Of a stretch of 64,000 nucleotides of DNA, positions 34,801 to 41,623 are shown piece by piece (within the stretch, counting starts at the first letter, position 1; every line of letters begins with the position of its first letter). A program made the position numbers and the translations under genes. This DNA is from Lentinus brumalis (lineage: Eukaryota > Basidiomycota > Agaricomycetes > Polyporales > Polyporaceae). Where the stretch lies: NCBI GenBank assembly GCA_001792895.1, contig MARA01000002.1, forward strand, positions 1,426,001-1,490,000, given 5' to 3'. The notes below the pieces were generated by a model. It did no database searches and was not told the DNA's origin. It worked only from the letters and a program-made list of their open reading frames with translations.

Positions 34801-36546
34801 GCCTGCATCCAACCACGCTACACATGTATCGGATCTCATCCAATCAATTATTATCACGATCATTATGACCCATACCCTACTGTCTGTCTCTACGCTGTTC
34901 GCACTACGTCGCATCTCGCACCTCGTGTCTTGCGATAGCTTGCAATCCGGTGCGCAAAACACATACCAGCGCATGCAGATGATAGGAGGAGTACTTACTA
35001 GCTTGCCATCGCGTCGCACCAACTTGATCAAGGGAGCCGCCCGGCGTTGGTAGCGATATGATCTCGGCAATTCCTCCGGTCCGATGGACTACCGACAGCC
35101 ATCTGATATTGACACTTGCATCGCAACTCCTCCTCGCACGGCCTGAGCTGCCTACTCCTACTCCATCGACGTCGGGCTGTGAGCAAAGAATGGCAAGGAT
35201 GTGGAGCGGCCGCAGGGAGAGGCGGGACGCAAGCTTGAGAGTGGCGGAGGAGGACGCGACTCGGGAGGTGGGTTGTGGAGGCGTGCCTGATGGCAGTGAT
35301 CCGATAGTCGGCACCCCCCGACTGATCATGGGGTACCGAGAGAACGTCGGGAGCAGCGGCGGGGCGCGGAGGTGTATAAGACGTGCAATATAGGAGCCTG
35401 CGCCGCGCAGGAGTTGTACCTAACACCGACCAGGTGGCTTAGCACTGGCAGCGAGCACCGAGGGCGGCGGGACAAGCGAAGGCGACGGGGACGGGGACGG
35501 CGACGGCGAGGCGGGGGGCGCGACGATGGCAGATAAGCGAGAGTGGCGGCGAGGCGAGGGAGCACGGCGATGGTAAGCGAGAGTCGGGCAGAAAGGCGGG
35601 CGGGCGCCCAGACGCGCCTGTGGCTGCAGATCAGCGGAGCTCGAATCCCAGGTGGCGCGCCATATCTCACAGTGGCTGACCACTCACTACAAGAAGTTGT
35701 ATCGCTTAGTAAATGGTACCATTGGAAAGAGCGTCGAAAACTACCTAGGATCACAACAAGAACGAGGGGAAACGGACGAGAATTGGCGGCGGGAGGGGGC
35801 AACGTCGAGCTCATCGTCGGGCACGACGGCGGCGGGCGCGGGAAGGCATGTGGCGCCGGCGGGACGGGCGCGGGAAGGCATGTGGCGCCGGCGGGAACTC
35901 CGCCAGGGGCGCGCTGATATGCTTACGTAGCCCGGGAACTACTCCCGGGCTTTGCCGGTAGGTAGTCGCGCGCGCTGGACTCCTTCCCTCTATAGAGGGG
36001 GCAATTCCTTGCCGTTTACAGTAGTAACGTAGAGGATCTCGTAGGTAGTTTCGTAGTAGGGGCAGGGAGAGGTTCTGGCTTTGTTTAACCCGTGTAGCCG
36101 GGGGTGCTACCCGGGTTAATCAAATCAGTTGATCGTGATGTCCAGGTGCACGAAACGTACCGCGAGTTGCGTAGTTGCTTCTAGAGACCACCAAGCAGGA
36201 GGAGTTAAGTCGCCAGTATTAGTTAGACCATGGGACGACGCTGCGGCCGGGTCCGATAGGACTGCGCCCCGTGCGTTATGGTGTGAATTCGGTAGACGAG
36301 GATATGGCTGAGGCCAGCGATTGTGTGCGGCAGGATGGCGACCTGCGACGGACGGGTTTGAGATCGCGTTACTGAACGCGCTGCGGGCTCGCAGGTCAAG
36401 GCCTTCGTGCGAAACGCATGTCGACCGCGGCTGGAGGAGGCCTCTACAAGAGTTGCACCAGCAAGGCTTGCGCCGGCTGGGAGGCTGTCCAGACAAGGTC
36501 GTCGTCAGGAGGAAGCACTTGATGTTTGCTCTGGACGACGTACCAT
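13891..36546 (-). CDS. Tnp2 family transposase, split by an 18-kb insertion in intron 2
   Basis: This is the transposase of a CACTA-like element. Exon 1 is only the ATG (36544-36546). Exon 2 is 36161-36484 and encodes a CWCNSCRG zinc-binding start. Exon 3 is 18034-18104 and exon 4 begins at 17978. Splicing 36161 to 18104 and then across the 55-bp intron at 17979-18033 keeps one frame. Later exons carry the family landmarks: CPACLRVHPESICANPDARC with CSGCHTPLF (about 17,100-17,200), VFCDKPAAHKVGGFASH (about 16,400), LPYFDMCEMIVIDPMHNLFL (about 16,050), and the conserved region HYATHTGDFALKYGPLREFW (about 14,930-15,000). The C-terminal domain ends at 13,891. The catalytic region looks intact. 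Whether an 18-kb intron is still removed is unknown. Confidence 0.8.
18150..18157 (+). repeat. Target-site duplication of the KDZ element, left copy
   Basis: CACGAAAC abuts the left terminal repeat and is repeated exactly at 36149-36156 after the right terminal repeat. Confidence 0.9.
18158..18849 (+). repeat. KDZ left terminal inverted repeat
   Basis: This pairs with 35465-36148 in inverted orientation. The match is almost perfect from about 18,310 inward. The outermost 30 bp are also identical. The intervening stretch (about 18,188-18,310) is more divergent. A simple CCGTCC repeat near the inner edge differs in length. It contains a tandem pair of about 30 bp (CGCCGGCGCCACATGCC) near 18,416-18,475 and the palindrome CCCGGGAGTAGTTCCCGGG at about 18,358-18,376. 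Confidence 0.92.
18850..19866. other. KDZ subterminal DNA without a supported gene
   Basis: GC-rich then mixed-composition sequence with only short unsupported ORFs. It holds the 19-bp-arm hairpin at 19221-19267. Confidence 0.5.
19221..19267. repeat. Strong hairpin, 19-bp arms with a 9-nt loop
   Basis: Arms at 19221-19239 (GACAGGTACATCCAGGCGC) and 19249-19267 pair with one mismatch. It lies inside the KDZ element just inward of the left terminal repeat and could be a subterminal transposase site or an RNA hairpin. Confidence 0.6.
19867..21821 (-). CDS. HMG-box-like KDZ cargo protein with a low-complexity tail
   Basis: The protein starts at 21821. Residues 20-60 are basic (NERRKRRTRTKRDDLSEEQI). 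Around residues 95-170 there is an HMG-box-like pattern: PRKISLWNAYVSKELKRMND, then STIKELAETWKSMSPEEQE across an intron. A conserved-looking middle follows (FALLAVRANHDDYNPPFVFY and VKMFYVNFEDHITLKYG). From about residue 360 it is an Ala/Pro/Thr/Ser-rich tail partly built from a 27-bp minisatellite, ending in a basic segment (LPKRSRKRPTKKSSGDGEPP) that could be a nuclear localisation signal. HMG boxes bend DNA, and transposons often use such proteins in strand exchange, so a helper role is plausible but inferred. It lies between the left terminal repeat and the next cargo gene, in the same orientation. Confidence 0.65.
20185..20292 (-). repeat. 27-bp coding minisatellite, four units
   Basis: Four tandem 27-bp units encode VVAPTSAAA-type repeats in the HMG-like protein; units 2-4 are identical. 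The in-frame period lets the tail change length without a frameshift. Simpler GCAGCG-rich repeats adjoin it. Confidence 0.85.
21983..23190 (-). CDS. KDZ cargo protein with two RNase H1 hybrid-binding-like repeats
   Basis: The ATG is at 23190. Exon 1 ends with YYVVLGGKKAGIYERDR and splices to RGIALGAPKALVPIVVICGN, then DAEAIFALHE. A second unit follows: IYAVQVGRETGVYIGYAW, spliced in frame to KEVRRYVEGAPKDLKTTF and LSQALIAML. Each unit fits the pattern Y-x-V-x-x-G-R/K-x-x-G-I/V-Y, then a G-x-P/A-K core and a final A-x-x-F/M helix, of the small domain at the N-terminus of RNase H1 that binds RNA-DNA hybrids. A Pro/Ser-rich linker (SPSPVKSPRALNNP) leads to a helical C-terminal domain ending at 21983. 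No RNase H catalytic domain is present. The domain call rests on pattern only. Confidence 0.55.
23191..23983. other. Gap between KDZ transposase stop and cargo gene start
   Basis: About 790 bp without a supported gene; it should hold the 3' end of the KDZ mRNA and the promoter of the cargo gene at 23190. Confidence 0.5.
23984..34709 (-). CDS. KDZ transposase, split by two insertions in one intron
   Basis: The start is MAGRKAGVSRR at 34709. The N-terminal half is the cysteine-cluster region seen before KDZ transposases: LVDAYIKWRY, SGYLGTAPLHPSFAISFKTL, ADAFDVYL and NGCPACAYQ, ending at 33634. The next exon begins at 26260 with LEDEDPPKYDRIVIMDGNNS, which directly continues CPACxYx-LEDE in the family. 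Core motifs follow: MDGNNSLKRV, MWAVYDETGIFASACRHG, MWGYDIGCEF, VPAFHGYSHSYNCQ, MGLEDLETMERIFSRSNHLA and SPYRRR. A 48-bp in-frame intron is likely near 25,110-25,160 (AAR to SEELKD). The protein ends at 23984 with an acidic tail. The coding sequence looks intact. The intron between the two halves is 7,373 bp. Confidence 0.88.
26294..26379 (+). repeat. Left terminal inverted repeat of the DDE element
   Basis: 86 bp pairing with 32827-32912 at 84 of 86 positions. It contains repeats of GAATGTCG-like octamers that may be transposase sites. Confidence 0.9.
26947..27002. repeat. Perfect 21-bp inverted repeat with a 14-nt loop
   Basis: Arms 26947-26967 (from AGCGCTCATGCTGAG) and 26982-27002 are exact reverse complements. 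It lies in the 1.2-kb leader between the left terminal repeat and the alpha-kinase start. Confidence 0.85.
27550..30238 (+). CDS. Alpha-type protein kinase with three N-terminal zinc ribbons (transposon cargo)
   Basis: Eight exons (27550-27657, 27714-27830, 27891-28256, 28326-28477, 28541-28751, 28804-28960, 29017-29345, 29411-30238) join in frame to 755 residues. Residues 1-100 hold three CxxC...CxxC ribbons, one per exon: CEGC/CGVC, CVKC/CGRC and CKHC/CGSC. A long linker follows, then from about residue 430 an alpha-kinase-like domain. Its landmarks are EYSEFKFRKTVCHID, IRGLYGMPPRKYAIL, FAHHVLDDSQNTCILVDLQG and the zinc-binding end HSCNSFCDRLGL. Alpha-kinases are atypical Ser/Thr kinases (EF2 kinase, myosin heavy-chain kinase). 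The segment between VDLQG and the HxCN end is shortened to about 15 residues and lacks the usual DP..H(S/T) loop, so catalysis may be lost. Being inside a transposon makes it cargo. Confidence 0.78.
30340..31958 (-). CDS. Integrase-core (DDE) transposase with an N-terminal HTH
   Basis: The ATG is at 31958 (MSENEADEFEQG). After a short intron the N-terminal part has a helix-turn-helix-like pattern: LQDYQRRNITSKEQIQALL, LAEHGISIG, ITRRRKLLGLKG. The catalytic core has its first acid in FEWSCDGHDKLSAIGF with GVRDVWSGKWHGIWVV after it, the second in TTTDRGSETT, and the glutamate in SIENTTIERGWLRLRLEWG. The C-terminal part (YLWPKLIQQELDALCDKLNN, PSGVAPNIAYTLPERYGG) is typical of the fungal integrase-core family. 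All three acidic residues are present. It is convergent with the kinase gene, with 101 bp between the stops, and presumably mobilises the 6.6-kb element. Confidence 0.82.
31959..32826. other. Right arm of the DDE element without a supported gene
   Basis: About 870 bp between the transposase start and the right terminal repeat. Only short unsupported ORFs; this should hold the transposase promoter. Confidence 0.5.
32827..32912 (-). repeat. Right terminal inverted repeat of the DDE element
   Basis: Reverse complement of 26294-26379 with two mismatches; followed directly by CAC, matching the bases before the left repeat. Confidence 0.9.
32927..33619. mobile_element. 693-bp non-autonomous Tc1/mariner-like element (MITE)
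   Basis: It begins CTAGCGTGTCCCCAGATCTTG and ends with the exact complement CAAGATCTGGGGACACGCTAG, with TA on both sides (32925-32926 and 33620-33621). The match continues to ACAGG with one mismatch. A second CAAGATCTGGGG at about 33,581-33,592 lies just inside the right end. No coding sequence for a transposase is seen. TA duplication and size suit a mariner-type MITE mobilised in trans. Confidence 0.82.
34710..35464. other. KDZ transposase upstream region
   Basis: About 750 bp between the transposase ATG and the right terminal repeat, with no supported gene. A TATAATT on the minus strand (34766-34772), about 60 bp before the ATG, is a possible promoter element. Confidence 0.4.
35465..36148 (-). 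repeat. KDZ right terminal inverted repeat
   Basis: Inverted copy of 18158-18849; shows the same tandem pair of about 30 bp and the CCCGGG palindrome. It ends GATGTCCAGGTG at 36148. Confidence 0.92.
36149..36156 (+). repeat. Target-site duplication of the KDZ element, right copy
   Basis: CACGAAAC, identical to 18150-18157. Confidence 0.9.
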
Positions 36547-36743
36547 GGTGCGAGTGTTAGCTCAAAAAGGCAGGAAGGGTGCGGCAGGCGTCTACCACCA
36601 TCGACGCACGAAGGGGCTATATATCTGTATGTTCATGAGTCTAGCCTGTCGACGTGGTTCTTTGTCAGACTTCATCTGGATGCACTCTAGACAGGGAGAG
36701 CGGAGAGCGCGATGAGATTACAAGAACGATCGTCTTAAAATCA

Positions 36744-37615
36744 TTACATATGCATGCATTGCATGCGCGAGTGCAAGGACTCCGTGCTATCACCGTCCAA
36801 TGCCAGGTTGTCCAACTCCCGGACGACCTCCATCATCTGCGTGTCCTCAGAGATGCGCATAGAGGACATGGCCTGCGCCATTTGCGCAGTCGAGACTTCG
36901 TGGCGCAACGCGCGCGGGCGCGGAATCGAATGTCCCATGCGGGGCGTAGGCGGCGCAAGAGGGGCCAAGATGTCCTGTAAGAAGTGAGACGAGCCTGCAG
37001 ACAATGAGCGAGGGTTACATACCAAAGCTTCATTGAGCTTAAACCAGACTTGCCACCAAGGGGCGAGGACATGAGCAGGATGGCGGCGAGGGCGGCCAAG
37101 AATGTCGCAAACATACCGCGCCAGCCAAGCAATGGAGCACTGGCGTGTAAGGGGATGAGTCCAGCTCCGGCGTGTATGCACCAGCCAGTATGGTGCGCCA
37201 GGAGCGTGATTGTCGACGCCCTTGTAGCGGTCAAGGTCGACCACGAGAACGCCATGAGTGGCGAGACGGGTATCAAGCCGAAGACGGAGGCTCCAAGTCG
37301 TGGGTCACTGAAGACTTCCCCGAGTTCTCCCTGCGTACATGAGAACATCATACAAAGGAGAGAAGAAAAGATACGTACCTCTTGCCGGTCGACGTACAAC
37401 TCCATATCCACCGGGAGCTCTTCTGCGAGGTCACGACCATTATTGACAGGGTGGTCCTGCTGGTTCCGCAGCAAGACTTGGGCAAAGAGGTCGGCAGGTC
37501 TCTGGGGCGAGTGACGAGTTATCAGATGCTGAGATGCGAGATCACGAGGTCGCATGATAGTAGGGACACGAGTGCGCCTCAGCGGGGGAGAATCAGAGCG
37601 AGTAGTAGCTACCAT
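36744..37615 (-). CDS. Unrecognised protein upstream of the Tnp2 gene; exon frames uncertain
   Basis: Exon 1 (37615 down to about 37,380) reads MVATTRSDSPPLRRTRVPTI to MELYVDRQE and splices over a 48-bp intron to GELGEVFSDPRLGAS. After that two frames compete. One continues as hydrophobic sequence (GMFATFLAALAAILLM, membrane-like). The other reads VVDLDRYKGVDNHAPGAPYW and HPLTRQCSIAWLARYVCDIL, and is the only one that splices in frame (48-bp intron at about 36,973-37,020) to the acidic C-terminal exon (VSTAQMAQAMSSMRI, MMEVVRELDNLALDGD). A further intron may switch between them. I do not recognise the protein. It is in tandem with Tnp2, 200 bp upstream of it, and may be part of that element or the last host gene before it. 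Confidence 0.4.
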
Positions 37616-38070
37616 ACTAGTAGCCTAGACAAGTGAAGATGTTGAATTGCAGGCGTTGCAGGCGCAGAGAGCAGCATAGAAGCCGAGACGGGCATTTTAA
37701 GCAGTTGGTGAAGCCTAGGCATTAAGTCTTTGAGGACGGCGGGAGACCTTGACGTCGACAAGATGACCGTACGTGAGCAACGTCCAGCAGGCGCGGCCGC
37801 TCCGGGACTGTCGGGGCGGGCGTCAATCACTCGAACATCTCTCTCTCTCAGTATACGAGACATTGCGAGACAAGACTCATTCGCTATAGTACAGAGTGTC
37901 AACCTACTAGCTGCCGTAAAACCTCCAGACGTCCTCGGACGCATCCTAAGACGGCCCCAGACCTTCGACAGCCCTCGTACGCCCCTCTCGAGACCACGCG
38001 AACTCATCCCGCATTGCGTCGTGTTGTCTCGCATCCCCACACGAGGAACCTGCCTCACGCAGTGAGTGTC
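37616..38070. other. Boundary region between transposon block and host genes
   Basis: About 450 bp with no supported gene. It probably holds the promoter of the plus-strand gene at 38071. Confidence 0.4.
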
Positions 38071-39013
38071 ATGGGCTGCTTGGCGCTCCTTGGGGCTGCG
38101 GTGCTGTTGAGACTATACTGGTATTTCAGGAAAGGATCGACGAAGACGAAGAAGCGCGGATCGTACATATATATTTCGGCGGCGGCGAAGGTTGACCTCC
38201 TGGCTAATGGTACGTACCCGAGGACTGTGTGGATAGATGCCAATGCCGACCAAATTCGTTTTGTCAGAGCCCAAGCTTCTTCCACCATCTCGAGCCCTTA
38301 CACCAGAGCCGGCAGCTGACATTGAGTCTGCGTTCGCTGCGAGCGAGATGCGCTACCACAGTCGTTCCCCGAGCTTGAACAGGGAATACCTACTATCACC
38401 ACCTGGTCTTCAACGCTCATTCATCGACATGTCCGAGGCCGATGCTGAGTCGCGACCGTCCTCGCCTCCATACAATAGCCCAGATTCGCGACCGTCCTCG
38501 CCTCCATGCAACCGCCCAGGGACGCCTTCAACATCATCGGTGCACGGGTACCAGCGGTCTCCGACTCCGTCCTCGCTATCCTTCGCCCTCCTATCACGCC
38601 CTGGCACCCCTGCAGCCGTGGTTGCTTTCCAGCGCCCCATCACACCGCCGGTGGCCATGCACCGACCTGAGACGCCCTCGCTTCCTGCGATCGTGTACCG
38701 CCCGGCAACGCCTGAGGGCTTTGCGCTGCTGCCGATTGTCCGAGCGGGGCCGAGTGGCACGAGCAAGGCTCTGCAGCTGGAGAAGGAGAAAGCACTGCGT
38801 GCTTCGAAGCAGCCGAAGTTCTATTCGGACTCGGGAGTACGGTTTAAGGAGGGAGAAGTACCGCCCACGATGAAGGCAGTGATGGCTTCCTCCCATGCAG
38901 CCCAGGCCAAGGCCGAGCGGGACAGAGAGCGGAAGAAGAGGGAGAAGGAGAAGCATGTGTCGTACGGCGGGTCCGCAATTTCGGAGGTCCCGCCTGAGTA
39001 CACGGAGGAATGA
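38071..39013 (+). CDS. Small single-pass membrane protein with a Pro/Ser-rich cytosolic region
   Basis: Two exons (38071-38209 and 38268-39013) join in frame to 294 residues over a 58-bp intron. Residues 1-20 form a membrane anchor (MGCLALLGAAVLLRLYWYF) followed by a basic stop (RKGSTKTKKRG), so the rest is probably cytosolic. The middle has repeated PSSPPYNSPDSRPSSPP and RPGTP/RPATP/RPETP motifs, likely phosphorylation sites for proline-directed kinases. The C-terminal 90 residues are charged and helical (AQAKAERDRERKKREKEKH). I do not recognise a family. An in-frame start 57 bp upstream is possible. Confidence 0.65.
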
Positions 39014-39298
39014 GCACGAAGTACCTCATGATCAGTCGGTCTGGCCACCGCATTACGCTCCTTGCACCAACTAGGTAGATTCTGCTTGTACGATACCCTA
39101 TGTAACTGTTAATTCTTACTGTATCTGTTCGCTTATACTTACTCGAACAGCCTTGAGGTGGGAGACACCTGGAGACGCCGTTAAGACTCCGCAGCTGCTG
39201 GTACATAAGACAGACCGGCTGGGACACTTCTATTCGTACTACATAGCACCTCACATCATGAATACAAGTTTTCGTGACTGCTCCTACTACCGACACCA

Positions 39299-41404
39299 TC
39301 AGAACCGCACAGCCGGTGACTGCTCTACGCTTTCTAGCGAGACCTTGTGGCCGACAAGCGTGCGGATGTTGTTAATGCCGTATCTACAATCCTGAAGTAA
39401 GCACGAGTTCCTAAGTGGGCACCGGAAAAATCTACGACGTACCGGATCATCGTAGGTCGCTCGAGAGAGATTCCCCATCCGTGAACGTGGACATCTTTCG
39501 GGAAGCCCATTGGCTCAAGCATCTCAGGGCGGAACATGCCACTGTTGCCAACCTCAACCCACTTCTTCAGCTGCGGATGGAAAGCGAAAATCTCCAGGGA
39601 GGGCTACATATGAAGTAATACGATCAGGATCATGTGAAGTAACAGATACAGTGCATGAGACCAACCTCTGTGTACGGGTTGTATGCAGGCTTGAAGCGGA
39701 TGTTCTCGAGGCCCATCTTTTTAAAGAAGACACGCATGAAGCCTAGAGAGTCTTCTATCAGCGTCATATCGGACCAGCACAGAATCCGGCCGGAACGCAC
39801 CGATGAGGTCTGCGAGAGTAAGACCTCGGTCAGCAACGACGCCCTCGACCTGGTGGAACTCCGCCAAATGCGTCGCATCCATCGTCTCATTCCGGAACAC
39901 TCTGTCGATAGAGAAGAGCTTCGCTGGCCGGAAGCCATCAGGTCCCACCTTGCCCGCGCCTGGCACGGTTGCGGTTGCGTGGGCACCCTCGCGTTGGAAG
40001 ACTTCCTCAGCATCGGCCTCGCCTTCCTCTCCCCGACACCGCGCAGCTAGTTTCCAGAGCATGTTCGCGGAAGTGGCAGTTGTGTGCGTACGCAGCAGCA
40101 GCTTGCGCGACTCGTCGTGTGACCACGGTGCGCGGTACCCTGTTGAGCCGTAATCGCCGTGTTCGTGTACCTTGGCCACCCGATCATAGTACGCTTTCGG
40201 CGGTGGTAGTGAGACCGCAGGATCTAGGGAGGCAATTTTATTCAGTCCCAAACGTTGTTTTGCGAATGCAGATTGCTAACCAGATAAGTAGAAGGTGTCC
40301 TGCACTTCCCGTGCAGGATGCTGCTGAGGAACGAAGAGGGCGTCGAAGCACCAGAAGCCAGATTCAATGAAGGTGCTTGTCGGCATCTCCGCGAAGCTTT
40401 GCAGAATGAGCGGAAGAGTAATAACGCGATCATGCACAATACGTACCCCATCTCAAAGAAGATGTTGCGGATCTCTTCTCGGACCTTCAGGAGTGGATGT
40501 AGAGCGCCACCATTTGGCGGGATACCGTCGGCCTCGAAATTGTATTTCTTGTATGTGGCCGTTTTCCAAGAGCCACTGGAACCATGAGTGAGCACGGGAA
40601 TAGACGAAATTAAGGTGAACGCGACGCACGAAGTGAGCATATCCACTGTTAGGTCAGTCTCAGGCTTGGCTGTTGACGTGCTGAACTGAGGACCCTTGTG
40701 AACGGTGAACCATTGGCCCTTTCTGCGGAACATATCGAAAATTAGCAACATACCACTATAGTGAGATTAAAGTGGCCCACCTCTGCGCAATGAGTTTACG
40801 CTTCCTCAGATCCGCAAGTGCCTTCTCGCCATCCTTTAATGTTCCTGTCGAGTCCACCTCGCGCATCTGCAGCTGGGTTGTATCGACAATCGAGGGAACC
40901 TGGAAGACAGTCGATGGGACAAAAGCATTGACAATTCAAGGAGCACCTACCAATTTGACGAGACCATCGCCCTCCTTGCCGATCCACTTGTTCTTGAAAG
41001 CCTGACCCTGACCGATCTTCGCGGTTTCTGGGCCTACCTTTGCCTGGAGCTCCTTGATCGGAAGGGGCGGACCCTCGCCCTTCAATGGACATGCGCTCCA
41101 TACACGGGCTTCATGAGAACCTTGCAAGGCAATTTGTGCCCCCTCATGGGTGAGGACATGGGAGACAGTCTCATGGGTCGTGTACGTGATCATCTGCAGA
41201 AACATGGGTCTCCTGACATAGATCGACCATAAAGTAATGTACATCACGACTTGAGAGGGAGTTCAGAGCACCCAGAATGATGATTTGGGAGTCATGGGTG
41301 GCTGCTGGCTCCTTGTAGCCCGGGAGAACGAGAGTGCGAGTATCCTTGATGGTGCCCTCTTTGTCGAGGGTGTCCAGGATGAGTTGCTGGATCGCTTCCG
41401 CCAT
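39299..41404 (-). CDS. FRS2: Phenylalanine-tRNA ligase alpha subunit (cytosolic)
   Basis: This is the catalytic chain of the cytosolic alpha2-beta2 enzyme that charges tRNA-Phe. The N-terminus has the winged-helix DNA/tRNA-binding repeats ([17 protein letters not shown], then [20 protein letters not shown]). The class II core shows [38 protein letters not shown], the motif 2 block [59 protein letters not shown], and the C-terminal [12 protein letters not shown]...[13 protein letters not shown]. The last exon (39299-39379) adds [16 protein letters not shown]. Length and domains are normal. It is divergent from PEX2, with 219 bp between the start codons. Confidence 0.95.
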
Positions 41405-41623
41405 CGTCCACAGAAGTCGCGGATACCAGATGAGATAACGGTCTGAGAGTCGCGAGCAAGAAAGACGACCAGACGAAGGCAAGCAGAGACCGAGATGAGA
41501 TGAGAGAAAGGAAATCGAGATGAGCTTGACTCGAGAGACGCCCATAACGATCGCGTCGGGCGCACGTGAATGCACGTCTCTCCATCCCGGCGTCCACGTC
41601 CTCCGCCATGTCCTCCGCTCCCC
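41405..41623. promoter_or_regulatory. Shared divergent promoter of FRS2 and PEX2
   Basis: 219 bp separate the two start codons. No clear TATA box; both genes are housekeeping type. Confidence 0.45.

Larger units (their letters stand above)
18158..36148 (-). mobile_element. KDZ (Kyakuja-Dileera-Zisupton) DNA transposon, 17,991 bp, with two nested insertions
   Basis: The element starts CACCTGGACATC, ends with its reverse complement GATGTCCAGGTG, has inverted repeats of about 690 bp and is flanked by an 8-bp duplication. Eight bases is, as I recall, the length reported for Zisupton elements. All its own genes are on the minus strand: the KDZ transposase, a protein with two RNase H1 hybrid-binding-like repeats, and an HMG-like protein. 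Removing the two nested insertions leaves about 10.7 kb. The long near-identical ends suggest recent insertion or sequence exchange between the ends. Confidence 0.92.
18105..36160 (-). other. Tnp2 intron 2, inflated from 57 bp to 18,056 bp
   Basis: The donor GTACGT (minus strand, from 36160) and the acceptor GTGCAG (ending at 18105) remain. Total length minus the 17,991-bp element and one 8-bp duplication gives exactly 57 bp. The exons on either side are in phase 0. Confidence 0.85.
11910..36546 (-). mobile_element. Tnp2-type (CACTA-like) DNA transposon, interrupted by a KDZ element
   Basis: Defined by the Tnp2 transposase gene and a convergent companion gene. Without the 17,991-bp KDZ insertion and its target duplication the gene pair would span about 6.6 kb, a normal size. 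Terminal repeats were not identified, so the limits given are those of the two genes. The minus-strand gene at 36,744-37,615 might also belong to it. Confidence 0.6.

Noticed and set aside
18158..36148. A TET/JBP-type dioxygenase gene, which has been reported with some basidiomycete KDZ elements
   Set aside because: No ORF in the element shows the HxD...H iron-binding pattern in a suitable context; the cargo genes here are HMG-like and RNase H1 N-domain-like.
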